Shown here: positions 1 to 12,700 of the stretch, one piece after another
How the letters are laid out: every line of letters starts with the position of its first letter
How positions within the stretch are numbered: the first letter of the stretch is position 1
Assembly (NCBI GenBank): GCA_024362935.1
Contig: JANCRA010000012.1
Span: 4,216,001 to 4,280,000 of the forward strand
Reading direction: 5' to 3'
DNA length: 64,000 nucleotides
Origin: Setophaga petechia
Lineage: Eukaryota > Chordata > Aves > Passeriformes > Parulidae
Position numbers and translations under genes: made by a program
The notes under the pieces: generated by a model
Database searches by the model: none
What the model was told of the DNA's origin: nothing
Seen by the model: only the letters and a program-made list of their open reading frames with translations

Positions 1-423
<423 letters not shown>

Positions 424-1505
424 CTGTGAACTTTATGTAAGTCTTTTGATGTGCTTTTGCTGATGATTGAAGTATATAAGACAGCAGCAAATTATCATTC
501 CAGCACTGCAACTCAGCTTCTGTGGAGAGGCACAGAAAATCTCTGTACCAGTTGGTATTTAGCTCCGTCCTGTTTCTTACAAATAATACAGTGCATTCCT
601 AGTCAGTATATGCTCAGTATACTGAGTTGTATTGTTAGATATGTTTGAGAGAGGTTGCCTACAAGTTTAGTGGTATTAAGTAAAACCTGTCTACTTGGTT
701 TGGTAGTCTGTTTCATCATGTAGAACAGGTATGTCCTAATTGTCCTGTATAAGACACAAAACCAACAGGTTTGTGTGAGGGCAATAATTTGATATGTAAT
801 CTATGTGTGCAAAGATGTATTACTTTATGTATCTGCAGGATTGTAACCCTCTCACTGTCAGATTGGCAGTGTGGAACCCAACAATGTTATAAACATAGGA
901 AAGCCATATTCATCATTGCTTCATCCTAATACCTAATTGTGCCCTGTAGGCTACCAAACTAATGAAACATTCACTTAAAAAGCAGTTGGACCTCTTGACA
1001 GACACTGTTTCATAACAGATTTGAGTACTAAGGATGATTATCTTCATGCCAACAGTTCATGAAAAAGCAGTAACTTGGATTTCCTGGGAAAAAGAATCTT
1101 TAAAATAATTTTTCCCCTCTTCTGCTGTAATGGTATCTTAATTTTCACTGTAAAAATTACCTATGAAAATGCCCACTTTAAGATACGTGCTGTTTTCCTT
1201 TTTTTTATTAAGTTTGGAAAGTACTCCTCTAATGTGCCATGTGCTGCATTATATAAACTAGGGTAAGATTGCATGCTCTGTAGTTTCTTTATTAGATGTT
1301 TTTGTTAAGGATGTCTGCATAGATTGCTGAATGGAACAAGGAAAAAAGGTTAAAATTCTGGCTGGGGCCAGTTGTAATATGACAGAAGTTCCATTAGTGT
1401 AAAATGTCAGAATCATTGAAAGTATCATGGGCAGAAAACTATTCCTTGCTGACTGAAAACTTGAGTAAAATATAATTATGGAATAAAGTGGTTTGGTTTT
1501 TGTTT
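424..1505 (+). other. ALG12: ALG12 3' UTR (inferred)
   Basis: Non-coding sequence following the ALG12 stop. The end is set by an AATAAA at 1482 with a GT/T-rich stretch just after it. I see no repeat and no convincing ORF. The exact cleavage site is inferred. Confidence 0.6.
1482..1487 (+). promoter_or_regulatory. ALG12: Polyadenylation signal AATAAA, probable ALG12 mRNA end
   Basis: Canonical AATAAA about 1.06 kb after the ALG12 stop. It is followed within about 15 bases by a GT/T-rich stretch (about 1488-1528) of the kind that acts as a downstream element. I noticed no other AATAAA between the stop codon and this point. Confidence 0.6.
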
Positions 1506-2654
1506 TGTTTTGTTTTCTTTTTATTTTTAAATTTGCTTGATTGAGGAACTACCTTTACCTGTGTATGTTTCAGTTTTTAGGACCATGTTTTCTTTTTGTC
1601 GTCTAGATTATGTATCAGTGGAACTGATCTGGTGGGGTGGGGCCTGCTCCCTCGAGGGTGGCTGTTGTTGCCCAGGCTTCCTTGGCCTGAGCAGATCTGG
1701 CAAAAGCAACCTGCAGAACTTGTTCGTGCAGTCTCTGGCCGCTCTTGAAATTTAAATCATTCAAGTATTATCTATTTGACTTGTCTTTGGAAGAAAACCT
1801 AGCTTCCTCCAGAGCCAGTTTGAACATCAAACACTTTGCAAGAGACAGAAGGAAATACATGTGCAAATAGCTGCAAATTTGGAACCACACAAAGGAAACC
1901 TTTTGTTTAAGGATGTAGGGAGGCCTTCATGTTAAGGCTAATCATTTACTTCATGTAACTCCCCCACAGTGGAATCCACAACTCAAGAACTCAAACTAAA
2001 ATTTATCCTGCCCAGGTGTATACAAAAGTCTGTGTGGTTGCTCCAGCTTTCCAAATCCCTGATTGTCAGAATACCTCTGCGAGAACTTGCTTCTATCACC
2101 TACACAGAAAACTTGCGAGAACTTGCTTCTATCACCTACACAGAAAACCTAGGGCTACTGTGCTTGCAGAATAGGCATCTCAAGCTACTGTCTAAGTGGC
2201 ACTGAATATGCACACATGAGGCATTTCAAGAGTTTAATCTTGCTGAATTTCATACTCACATCATAGAGGCCTTCCACAGACTTACTCTGGTGTGTGGGTG
2301 CTACCTGTGGGACTTAAACCAGCGGTGGTGTTCAGCTATGGAGCTCAGGTCTACTTCTGTTCACAGCCTCATCACCCACAGAAATAGAAGCAATCAGCTC
2401 AAACTGGGCTTTTACTCTATTTGTTTGGGGTAGAGAAAGATAAAATACATACAAGGAGACAAAAAAGATAGTAGATTGAAGAGTGTGTGAAGTTCGTTCG
2501 TGTCCTGTTACATCTTGTCCTCCATCTGTGGTTATTGAGAGTGCTTAGTTTGAAAATCTGCAACTTTGGTTTTGTAGCTAAAAGGGCCAGCTAGATTATG
2601 AGCCAGGCAGTGCATGGAGCACCACAGTACCTGTGGCTGTATGACTTCTGTCAC
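1506..2654. other. Intergenic, ALG12 side
   Basis: No gene seen. It contains a short GC-rich patch (about 1630-1750) of unknown origin and the 36-bp tandem duplication listed separately. Confidence 0.5.
2079..2150. repeat. 36-bp tandem duplication (2 copies)
   Basis: Unit 1 is 2079-2114 and unit 2 is 2115-2150. They differ only at the last positions (ending actt versus acct). The near identity suggests a recent duplication by slippage or unequal exchange. Confidence 0.9.
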
Positions 2655-2868
2655 AGCCTGTATCAGGGCAGGTTTAAGTTGGATAATAGGAAAAGGTTCT
2701 TCACCCAAAGGATGCTGGGCACTGGAACAGGCTCCCCAGGGAAGTGGTCACAGCACCAAGCCTGACAGAATTCAAGAACTGTTTGGACAGCACTCTCACA
2801 CACATGGTGCATCTCTTGGAGATGTCCTGTGCAGGACCAGGAGTGAACTTTGATGATCCTTGTGTATT
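2655..2868 (+). mobile_element. CR1 LINE 3' fragment
   Basis: 5'-truncated CR1 retroposon, sense on +. It shows the conserved tail text of avian CR1: taagttggataataggaaaa, then ttcttcaccc, ggcactggaacaggctcccc, and a closing gatgatcctt segment. The usual octamer tail microsatellite is not evident. It covers only the end of the reverse-transcriptase ORF region and 3' UTR, so it is a dead copy. Confidence 0.85.
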
Positions 2869-2880
2869 TCTTTCTAGCTA

Positions 2881-5071
2881 TGATTTTATGAGTAACTGCC
2901 TCAGGCACAGGCCATGAATATCATGGTGGCCCTCACTTGGAATAAGCAGGGGCAGCTAGCAAACTGGGATGAAGATTACTACAGTTTTTCCCCTAAAGAT
3001 TGCTTGAATAAAACAAGCAATGCTTGGAACAGAAACTAAAGCCCTCTCTCCTTAAATCAATTTTCTCATTTCCAAGTCTTGTGTTGCCTTTCTTTAGCTC
3101 CACAAGAACAACAGAGCTTATTTTCTCCTTTAATATAAATTAATATTCAGTGTACTTGCATGGAAGAAAAAAGTGAGTTTAAGTTCCCTTAAATACAAGA
3201 AGCCATAAAGGAAGTCTCCTGCTCCTTCTACAAACTTGAAGTGGGGTTGTACAAGTTCTGCATTTGGGTGACTGCATTAGGAGGAAGTGTCAGGTTAGAG
3301 AATGAATGGGGCAGGTAAGAGGACAGTGACTGAACACTTGGGATTTTTGAAGGGACTTAAAAGTAATAAATTTCTCATGCTTATTTAAGTTCTTAAAAGA
3401 AAAATACCTTTTGACTTGACTGATTACAATAAAGTTCACCTTTTCTTAACAAAAACAGAAATAAGGTGAGCATGTTGAAGTAACTGAAGGTTGAATTAAC
3501 CTGAATAAAGCAAAGAGATGGTACAGTTAATCTATAATGCTGGTATAGAATGATTTATTTCAGGGTGTCTTGTTTAAACTCCCCAAGGGTCAAATGTTGT
3601 GTAGCATCATACATTGCTCTTTCAAGTTTGACTTAATCTCTAGGGAGCAATGCTTGTTCCTGTAAAAGTCCCAACAGATTATTTGGACAAAAATACGTCA
3701 CCATGCCATTTCACTTGAAGAAGGTGAATAATCAGAGTCTTACAGCCTGAGATGTATGACATTCTTGTTATAAAACTAAATAAAGTCATTGCATGAAAAT
3801 AATGTTGTGGAACTTGCCAATAGAGGACATCTCTGGAAGCTGAAAGTAAAAGCTGCTTCAAAACAAAGGTGAACAGATGACTCTTGCATCAAGAATTAAA
3901 AGAACTAAAGATCAAGGAACAACTTCCAGTTCACAAAGTCTCTAATATCAAGAGCTGGAAAAAATCAGACTATATTGATCTTATACCTGCCCTAAGTACT
4001 TGCTATGGGTCTTCTCTCTTGATCTAAATTAGGGTGAGGAGACATGGAGAATGGTTGTATGGGATCTGACATCAAATACATTTATCTGCTACCACTGAGG
4101 AAAAAACAGCACATCACAGGTTCTAACCTTGTTTCTCCATCAGAACACAACCACAATGCAATCTTTTTGTGCAATGCATTCTGAAACACTGAGCACACTT
4201 TTTCTTGCTCCCTGGCCATTTCACACATTCCCTTAGTGAGACAGGTTACATATTCAGAACAAAGCTTGAGATTGTGCTGCTGCTCCTGCAGTTACAGTTG
4301 TTCCAGGACCATTCTTATTTTCCTGGATATTTCTAGTTCTTTTAATGTTAAGAAACTTGGAAATGGATACAAGTTCTCAGCATTGGTTTGCTGTATCAAC
4401 TTCAATGCAAGCGAGAGTGTTTCCCTTGCATCTGACATTTTTTAATAACTTACACAGAAATTCCAGAAATCATAGCCTAGTGTTGCTTCCCTTTACTACA
4501 TGTGCTCAGACTTACATAATCCCATTCTAGCCCCACCCTCAAAGAGCATTCCTTCGTAGTATTCAAAGGCTCCTTCTTGTACAAGTGACTTCACTTTCTG
4601 TTTGCAAGACAAGAAGAAAACTTTTCATCAAGCTGAGTTTATCATTGATGTAAGCAAGAGTGTTTAGCCACAACTATCTCAGTGAGCTGGTTACATAATG
4701 GGTCTCAACTATGCCAAAACTCATGTTAAGAGGCTGTTAAACAGTGAGACGTGAAATGTATCACTACCTGCTTAACATGTGACACCAAAGATCAAAAGGA
4801 TATTTGCAAAAATTCCTTATGCTAAATAACAAATATCTCTACAAAGGTTTTCTTCATTTCCTATTTATATAAGTAGGATTTCAAAGTGTAACTGGCCCAT
4901 TTTGTAAGCAGCTACTTATTTTAAATCAGCTCTTTAGATAACCATAAGCAAGTAGAACTACTTTTTGGTTGCTCATTTTAGACCTTTATGATAGAAAGGA
5001 CAACCAGTTTCTTTTGAAATTCTACATCTTACTGTTATAGGCAGTCTTTCACCAATTCTGCTTTATTTCAG
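2881..5071. other. Intergenic AT-rich sequence
   Basis: No gene, mobile element or RNA recognised. Short ORFs here look like chance. Confidence 0.5.
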
Positions 5072-5368
5072 CTACAGCTGCCCTTGGTTCTGTACCAAGG
5101 CTTCATCTTGTCAGTTTGTGCCAAGTATAAGGTAAAAATGCTGCCTGAAATGGAGTCCACCTTTTCCTTTAAATCTGCCAACTTAGGAAGCTGGAAGGCA
5201 CTGGTTCATAGATTAAATAAAAGAGTCAGGGACAGTTTAAGCAAAGATCCCATCCTGAGAACCCAAGTTGATACACGAGTCAGGGACATCACCGTGGTTA
5301 CGATTTCTGGTTGGAATACTCATTTTATGAAATCACTTTTGGGTCAGCTTTGCAATGAAGCCAAGAAG
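5072..5368 (+). other. Possible orphan exon (99 codons), unrecognised
   Basis: A stretch of exactly 297 bases is open in one frame between a plausible acceptor (ctttatttcag, AG at 5070-5071) and a plausible donor (AAG/GTAAAG, GT at 5369-5370). The frame continues past the donor to a stop at 5432-5434. The predicted peptide is basic and not low-complexity. It contains the word RVRD twice, exactly 18 codons apart, from a repeated 12-base word at 5223 and 5277. I do not recognise the peptide. ORFs of about 100 codons arise by chance elsewhere in this window, so it may be noise. It lies between the 3' ends of ALG12 and ZBED4. Confidence 0.2.
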
Positions 5369-8300
5369 GTAAAGAATCACTCTTTCTTGTTGCTAAGAAT
5401 AAAGCAAAAGATGAATATGTTTGTGAAAGAGTAAAATGCTTATTTATAAAATCTAAATAATCTAAAAGTAGAAAGTGTAATTTGTTAATTGTGTATTATA
5501 TATGTGTGTGTGTCTGTGTGTATTTTATTTTTCTGTGTTTGGAGGTAATGAAATGAAAATTTAATACGGTCAGCTCTGAATAATGGCAGGAAAAAAAAGC
5601 TACTTTAAGGGAGAAATCTCAAAAACTGTAAACACCTACTCTGAGCTGTCATCAATCCAATCAATTACATCCTTATGCTGGTCTTGACACTGCTCTAGTT
5701 GAGATTTCAGTTCTTTATAAATTCAGAAGTTAGTTTTGGGAAGCAGGGGGAAACTATGAGTATTGGTTGTAAATGCTCACTGACTAAATTCTACAAACAC
5801 GTTTCCTTCACTTGGACTTGGTAAGCAGGGAAAGAGGCCCCATATAAAAAGCAAACGTGGGGGAAGCATTATCTCAGGTTTCTGAAGCAAAATATACATC
5901 TCAATAGATACTTTCCATTATATACCCTTCACAAGACCTGAGTTCTTTGAAAAGGTTGTTGCAGATCTCAACTTCTTCCCCTTCCTACCTTTATTACTAC
6001 AAACTATTTTTTGTGTCTAGTTGCCACACCTGCCTGCTTTTAAAAGAAGCAAAAGCTTTAAGATTTTTATGACCAAGTATCATCTACACTTTACTTTCTA
6101 TGCTAACACTGAAAAAAGTTTGCTTACTAAATTTATTTCTGAAGTTGCTAATGTACTGAAAGTATCTGTTTAAATATCACTGTTGCAGGGTCACCATGTT
6201 ATGCATCAGGGAACTGTCTGCTGCCACAGGGATTGGTGCAGCACAATCTCAGGTTGATGAGAACTCCCACTATTTACAGCTTTATTAGTCTAAGGGAAAG
6301 CACTGTAAAAATTGGGGGCGTCTTATCTATTACAAATATGAGAAGGGTCGTAAAACCGTAAAATTTTAGCAACCACTGAGAATTTACATTAAAAATAACA
6401 AGGCAAACCCAACATAAAACACAGTCACTCAATAACTTACCTCAAGCTTCAATGAAAGCTTTAGGCCCTTCTTTTGGAATCATTCTGTTCTGACAGGCAA
6501 TAAAGCCTGATCTGAAGGAGATGCTCCTGCAACTCCTATAGAAGGATCAAGACTTACAACTGAAAACAGCAGCTCTATGTTCTCAGTTTCCCTTATTTTT
6601 ATTTAAGAATTAAGTGCTTCAATTTTAAGGTCTTTTGGGCCTGCATATTATCTTTAAAAAATTCTAACAACAGCCTTGAATTAATTCTTAACCAAGCTGA
6701 CACTGAAACAGTGCGGTCTTAAGAACTAAGACCTTTAAAAATCTAAATGAAACCAAAATGAAAAAGGGAAATCACAGCTATAAATAGACTAACTTGATGA
6801 AATTTTACTTTTAAAAATAGTGACTAGTTCTTGTGTTCTCAGGATGTTTTGACAAAAAGCATGACTATACAATTAATTATCTGTATGACTAAGAAGCAGA
6901 TTTTGGACTACAAAATGCCATCACTACAACTTTCCACACAGGGAGTTTGACAGGAGCTACAGCAAAGACTCCCCTTCAGAGAAGCCAAGATTCTTGAGTT
7001 CAGAGAACTGTGATTTTCAGGTGAGCTTGTTCACTGCCAGCATTCCTCCTTGTTTGATGTGACTCCACAATGCTTTAAGTCATAGCCTGTATTTACATTA
7101 CAGCCTTGAGGAGAAAATTTTTTATAAAGAAAAATTGTTTTTTTTCATCCTCTCTCCTCTCCACTGGTTTGGAGAGATTAAAAATCTCCTCTACAAGGGT
7201 CAAGGTTATATTCACAGTTAAAATGTACGAGAAAAAAACTGAGATAATAATTAACCAGTAACCATTTAAACATGTTTCCCAATAAGCTGCTTTAAACTCA
7301 CCTACTTCCAGCTACATATAAACTCAACTAAATTGTTTTATTACTGCAGGAAAAATGTGTGCTGTTCTCATTTAACTCTAGAAGAACAAAGAGATGCTGG
7401 CTGTTGATAGAAGTAAACATTATCTTTTAAAATACTGCAGGGAAAAAAGCAGTATTAGTCTTTCCCAAGTGCACTATGTGGTCATTTACTTAAATTGTAT
7501 AGATATAAACAGAACATGATGGAATAACACTTGAAATACCTGAAACTATAAAATGTTTAGAGAAATGACACATGGAAACCAGAGCCACTTGGGAAGTAAT
7601 TCAACCAAACTTCCTGAAGTTAAAACAGCTTTTGGAAAATGAAAAGCAGCAGAATCCAGGCTCAAGTCCGAAGAGTTAAACTGAAAACCTGTCTTTTCAA
7701 ATAGCTTGTTCTGTGGTATATTTATGATTACAATTGTTTGAATTAATTTTTAGTCAATAGTTGTCTTAAATCCATCTGAAAATAAAAGGCAGTGTTGACT
7801 ACCACTGGAAAATTGCAAATAAAATGTTTAATTTCAGAAACTGAGTTCACCATTTATAAATACACTAAAACATAGTAAATGCAAAATTAGATTAGGCATA
7901 GGTAGAGTATTTTAACAAAGCTACAACTTTTCTAAAAGGTCATAGGCAAATGATGACTTGTTTCCCAAAAATGTATTCAATGAAAACTGAAATTAAAAGA
8001 TACGTCTTTCTAGAGAAAAACTAAGGAGAATGTTCTTTTCAAATTAAAATGCTGGCTATTTTTTCCAACTTATCTGAAGCTTTAAAGGCTTTATATCCCA
8101 TTTGCCTGATGGACACCAACAGTCAGGAATCAACCCTACTACATAAAGTTCTAAGCAGTGCACCATATCCATAAGGCTATTACTGAAAACCAGAAGATCA
8201 GATTATTTCTGCACTAGGAGCTTTAACAAAGGCTGTTCTAAACAATTGAAATTACATTAGGAGTAAGGGCTCAATTTTTACAATAGGGACCTTATAGTTT

Positions 8301-8540
8301 TGATGCACTAAAGATTAGAAAAGGCTTCAGAATGACATTAAGAGTCTTCTTGGTAAGCTTCTTGCCTTTTTTGTACACAGCATTAAATAACAAGCATTAA
8401 TTCACAAACTTTGAGAGAACTTCCAAAGACCTTTTATAAATATCCAGAATATTTCTGTAATTCACTTAAAATGTAAAGCCTGAACAGGAGAACCCAGAAT
8501 GGGAAGTTTTACTACCGATTGCTATATAAGTGACGTTCCA
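5369..8540. other. Intergenic sequence towards the ZBED4 3' end
   Basis: No gene recognised. Holds a short (TG)n tract at about 5499-5522. Minus-strand AATAAA motifs occur at 6281-6286, 6598-6603 and 7337-7342, so the ZBED4 3' UTR could extend into this region. Confidence 0.45.
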
Positions 8541-9181
8541 TCTCATGTTAAATTTAAGATTTATTTTCAGATATTAAGTCAACAGTCTCCTGTAAACACA
8601 TCTTCCTCAATAACTCTTCTTAATCCTTTAAGTACTTTAGGGCTTGCAGTTAAAAACATCATATGATAAAAAGACAGCTTGAACCCCATCTTTCACGTAC
8701 AGCTTTCTTTTGACAACTACAAAACCTGTTTTCTTGTAATTAAAGCAATGTTCAACTAAAATACAGTACCTGGTTTATGGTTTTTACATAATAATTGAAT
8801 AAAAAACTACAGAATAGAACTGTTTACATCTTTTTTTTTTCTTTTTTTTTTGCCATTCTATTAAAACAAATGACTGAGCTTTTTAAAGTTCATTTACAAT
8901 TATGGATTAAAACCTACATAATTTTGTATAATTTGACGAGACAGGCTATCTCTAGTGTGAACTTTTAAAAAACATATATACAATATCTGGCCTGAAGTAC
9001 TATGAATAAGGCACATGTAGACATATTGAAAGCTGAAAAAAATGAATCTAAAATTTGGAATTATAGTCACTGATTAGATGTCATACATGGCCCCTACTGG
9101 AGCAATTTAAAAATCCAAGTTATAGATAGTTAATATCCAGTGAGCAACAATAAATTTAGTCTAGCAGTTTGTTCATTAGTT
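8541..9181 (-). other. ZBED4: ZBED4 3' UTR (shortest plausible extent)
   Basis: AT-rich sequence directly downstream of the ZBED4 stop on the minus strand. The nearest minus-strand AATAAA I find is at 8560-8565. A pyrimidine-rich block on + at 8831-8850 is A-rich in the transcript. The true end may be further left. Confidence 0.4.
8560..8565 (-). promoter_or_regulatory. ZBED4: Candidate polyadenylation signal for ZBED4
   Basis: TTTATT on +, which is AATAAA on the ZBED4 strand, about 620 bases after the stop. It is the first such hexamer downstream, but others follow at 7337, 6598 and 6281 and the used site cannot be told from sequence. Confidence 0.35.
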
Positions 9182-12100
9182 TCAATACTGGAAGTATATT
9201 AAAGGAAGATTCACTTTCAAAAAGATAAGCTTTTCAAAGTGTTCAATCATTAACCTTGACTGACTAAAGTTGTTGCTTTCATTGGATGTATTGAACAATC
9301 TCTCTGAAGGAACAATGCTTGGTGGACAACCCAAGAACCTGACAGCCAATTTTGACAGTACTGGCCAAGATGACTTTTTAAAGTTCCAGTAAGTTAGAGG
9401 ATCACAGTTATGCTCAAGCACTTCTTCCTCCAAGTAAGAAAGCACCATTTCCTCTGGTAACTTTGCTCTCTCTTTCAGGTCTTTTGTTTTCTTCATGTCA
9501 CCCATGAGTGACCAGAGATTATCTTCCCCATAAGAATTTGTAGATGGTGAACCTATATCACATCCATTGGAAACAGGTTTATCATCATCTGAGGTAGAAC
9601 TCATTATTTCCAGCTCCCTGATTAAGTCTTGTTTATATTGTTCAGCCTCCTCTTCTGTAAATAACGATGTTTTATACCGGGGATCCAGAAGCGTAGCAAA
9701 AATGTACCTTGGATCATGAAGCGTGGAGGACAATCTGCTCACCATAGCTTCTTTCAAAGATTTCAGCATAGTATCTATGCCCATCGTTTCCTCAAAAAGC
9801 ATTTCTATTTTCCTGTTAAGTATATGAATCATTGGAATCACTTGGCTTAGAGTAGACATGTGTGTACTCATCTCCCTACTTGCAGCTTCGAAAGGTTTGA
9901 GAGCGTGACACACTGACTGCATGACTTCCCACTGATCACAGCTTATTAGCTCCCGGAAGCTGCACTCTATTGACATTTCATCAATTGCTCTTTTCTGTTC
10001 AATAAGGCGTTCAAGCATATGAAATGATGTATTCCACTTGGATGGAACATCTTGTATTAGCTGATGCTGAGGCAACTCATACTCTTTTTGCAGCTCAGCT
10101 AACTTCTCTTTTGCTTTTGCTGACCGATGGACGCGTTCACAGATCTTCCTTGCAATACTAAGCAAATTCTGAACCATTCTCTGGCTTTTAATAGCCTCAT
10201 TTACAATTACATTAACAGTGTGACTAAAACATTGTACACTTGAATGATCACCTTCATTTAAAGTTTTCTCTATACTCTGATTATCAGTAACAGTAATCCC
10301 AATCTGAAGGCCAATGGAAGTAATCCATGTTTCCCACCAGTATTCTAGCTGCTTTTGAATACTGATTCCATTGTAGTCGCAGTCGATCTGTGATACATTT
10401 AATAGTGCTGAACAATGGTAATCCTCACACTGTGGTCGAAATGAAGACTCAAATGTTACCCAGTGAGCGGTCAGAGTTAGATATTCTCGTGTTTGGTTGC
10501 TCATCCATATTCCAGATGTAAAATGGATCACTCCACTTTCAGCTTCTTTAAGATGTGAGATAATTATTTGTTTTACGTTATCATACATATCTGGAATTGC
10601 TGTCCTAGAAAAGTAAGATGGAGAAGGTAAAGAATACTGAGGTTGCAAATATTCAAGCAGCCTGTTAAAGCCAATGTTGTCTACAAAAGAATATGGCTGA
10701 AGGTCAAGTGCAATCATTTCAGCTACAAGACTTGTGATTTTTTTGGCAACTGGATGAGAGTCACAAAACTTGTCATTGGTTTCGTCAAAATTTGAAGATC
10801 CTAGTAATTCTGTGCGGAGTGGCATGTGATTATCCGTAGATGAGGATAACACTGTCTCTGGGACATCAGTTTTCAATACATTGTTATGGAACCGCTGCAA
10901 ATGTCTTAGAAGGCAACTCGTGCCTAGGTTTGTTGGCTTTTTCCCCCTACTTATTATACGTCCACAGTGTGTACATATTACTTTTGTTGAATCTGCAGAA
11001 CAAATTGAAAAGTGATTCCACAGTTTTGAGGTCTTCTTACTATTAACAGGAAATATAATTTGATTATCATGTGTAACCATTGTAGGCAACTCAGTCAACT
11101 TTGAGGATGAACATTCTGCAGAAGCCAAAGTGGCATAAGGTGAATTTGCCAAACTCACATCAAGAAAGCTCTTTTGGTTTCCAATTACATCAGGATGGCG
11201 TCTATATAGGTGTCTCATTAAGCAGCTTGTGCCCACATCTCCTTTCTTACCACGACTTATCATACAACTGCAGTATCTACATACTGCTTTTAGACTGTCT
11301 GCAGGTGAGAGTGAAAAGTGGTGCCAGACTTCTGACTTAAGCCTTTTCATAATCCTTTTATTTTGCTGAAACACGGCAGTAGGTTCAAATATTAGTGGGC
11401 CTAATCCCTCACACTGTTTTTCAGGAGATGAAACAAAGGAGACTTCACCTATATCATCAGAAGATGATAGCATTGAGTCTTCCACTAGAGTATCTCCAGA
11501 AGTGAGATTAGTATGGATCTCCTCGGAGATTCTGTCTGGAGAAGAGGAAACAGAAGTTGGTTCCTTCATTAATTTTCCAGGAGAGGCTGACATAGAATTC
11601 AGATCACTGTCTGATGGTAGTAAAGAAGGCAAGAGAGTAGGAGGTGCAGTGTAGAGAGGTGGTATGCTGGTACCACCCCCATTCTCTTGCAGGACAATGG
11701 AACGATGGGCTCTCCACATGTGTCTTATTAAACAACTCGTTCCCAGGTCTTTTCCATTTTTTCCTCTACTGAATTCATTCATGCAGTGGATGCAAACAGC
11801 TTTAGAATTATCTAGAGGTGACAAATAGAAGTGTTTCCAGACAGCAGATCTCCTTCTAGAACCTGATGCACTCTTTGGAATTACAACTGTTTTTTCTGCT
11901 ACATTCTCAACAGTGTCATCATATTGGTTGTTGGCTTGCTGTGGAGATGAACCAACCATGACTTCTTCTTTGCTGCACTTTTCAGAAACTGAGAGGTCTG
12001 ATATTTCTTCAGAAGAAACAATAGAAACAGATTCCTCAATTATTCGATCTGGAGATGGTATTTTAGAAGCCATTTTCTTGACCAGTTTTATGGGGGATAA

Positions 12101-12700
12101 CATAGAACTCAGATCTCCAACATCTGCAGACTGAGGCGGCAGCAATAATGTAGATGAAGAAAAGGAAGATATACCTGGCATAGTTCCATTTTCTTGAATT
12201 AGTACAGTGGGATGTGCTCTCCTCACGTGTCTCATGAGACAACTTGTACTCAGGTCCTTTTCATTTTTACCCCTGCTAAATTCTTTCATACAGTACATAC
12301 ATATTGCTTTAGTGCTATCTCTAGGAGATATAAAAAAATGGTTCCAAGCAGGTGACTTTTTTCTGGAGCTTATGTTTCTGCTAGAAAGGAGGCTTTGTGT
12401 CACAGCTTCCATTGCTACATCATACAGCGTATTACTATACTGAGAAAAAAGAGATCCATAATCATCTTCATTTTCTGCGGACAAATATTTGCCAGAGTTG
12501 TTTGTAATGAAGTTCTTTTCTTTGTCTTCCTGATCATCACTGCTGTCTGCATGTTTGAAATCATCTTGTTCTGTCTTTATATCCGTTCTTTCCAGAGTAC
12601 AGTTAATGCTGTCGTCTTCTTGCTCTACTTTCAAGTTATTGATTTTACCCAATACAAAAGTATCATCCATTCCGGGGCAAGCTGCTTCACTCATGTCCAT
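9182..12700 (-). CDS. ZBED4: ZBED4, BED zinc-finger protein derived from a hAT transposase
   Basis: Complete, uninterrupted 1172-residue frame in one exon; the length agrees with vertebrate ZBED4. ZBED4 is a nuclear DNA-binding protein exapted from a hAT transposase. Seen in order: acidic N-terminus with two psi-K-x-E motifs (K24, K42); four BED fingers with C-x2-C/H-x4-H ligands at C134/C137/H158/H163, C303/C306/H327/H332, C474/C477/H497/H502 and C576/C579/H600/H605; Ser-rich linkers; an RNase H-like transposase region (about 650-1010) and a C-terminal hAT dimerisation region (about 1085-1150, with PLTYW and PSERLFN). The first catalytic Asp position (T-x-D-x-W in active hATs) reads Gly730, fitting loss of transposition. 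The start is the first in-frame ATG (12698-12700). Met3 has a better Kozak context (G at -3) and may also be used. It shares no strand with its neighbours: ALG12 is tail-to-tail and BRD1 head-to-head. Confidence 0.97.
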   Translation of the reverse strand: MDMSEAACPGMDDTFVLGKINNLKVEQEDDSINCTLERTDIKTEQDDFKHADSSDDQEDKEKNFITNNSGKYLSAENEDDYGSLFSQYSNTLYDVAMEAVTQSLLSSRNISSRKKSPAWNHFFISPRDSTKAICMYCMKEFSRGKNEKDLSTSCLMRHVRRAHPTVLIQENGTMPGISSFSSSTLLLPPQSADVGDLSSMLSPIKLVKKMASKIPSPDRIIEESVSIVSSEEISDLSVSEKCSKEEVMVGSSPQQANNQYDDTVENVAEKTVVIPKSASGSRRRSAVWKHFYLSPLDNSKAVCIHCMNEFSRGKNGKDLGTSCLIRHMWRAHRSIVLQENGGGTSIPPLYTAPPTLLPSLLPSDSDLNSMSASPGKLMKEPTSVSSSPDRISEEIHTNLTSGDTLVEDSMLSSSDDIGEVSFVSSPEKQCEGLGPLIFEPTAVFQQNKRIMKRLKSEVWHHFSLSPADSLKAVCRYCSCMISRGKKGDVGTSCLMRHLYRRHPDVIGNQKSFLDVSLANSPYATLASAECSSSKLTELPTMVTHDNQIIFPVNSKKTSKLWNHFSICSADSTKVICTHCGRIISRGKKPTNLGTSCLLRHLQRFHNNVLKTDVPETVLSSSTDNHMPLRTELLGSSNFDETNDKFCDSHPVAKKITSLVAEMIALDLQPYSFVDNIGFNRLLEYLQPQYSLPSPSYFSRTAIPDMYDNVKQIIISHLKEAESGVIHFTSGIWMSNQTREYLTLTAHWVTFESSFRPQCEDYHCSALLNVSQIDCDYNGISIQKQLEYWWETWITSIGLQIGITVTDNQSIEKTLNEGDHSSVQCFSHTVNVIVNEAIKSQRMVQNLLSIARKICERVHRSAKAKEKLAELQKEYELPQHQLIQDVPSKWNTSFHMLERLIEQKRAIDEMSIECSFRELISCDQWEVMQSVCHALKPFEAASREMSTHMSTLSQVIPMIHILNRKIEMLFEETMGIDTMLKSLKEAMVSRLSSTLHDPRYIFATLLDPRYKTSLFTEEEAEQYKQDLIRELEIMSSTSDDDKPVSNGCDIGSPSTNSYGEDNLWSLMGDMKKTKDLKERAKLPEEMVLSYLEEEVLEHNCDPLTYWNFKKSSWPVLSKLAVRFLGCPPSIVPSERLFNTSNESNNFSQSRLMIEHFEKLIFLKVNLPLIYFQY

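Noticed and set aside
2614..2908. ORFs of 79-81 codons on both strands
   Set aside because: They lie mostly within the CR1 3' fragment, whose frames are decayed.
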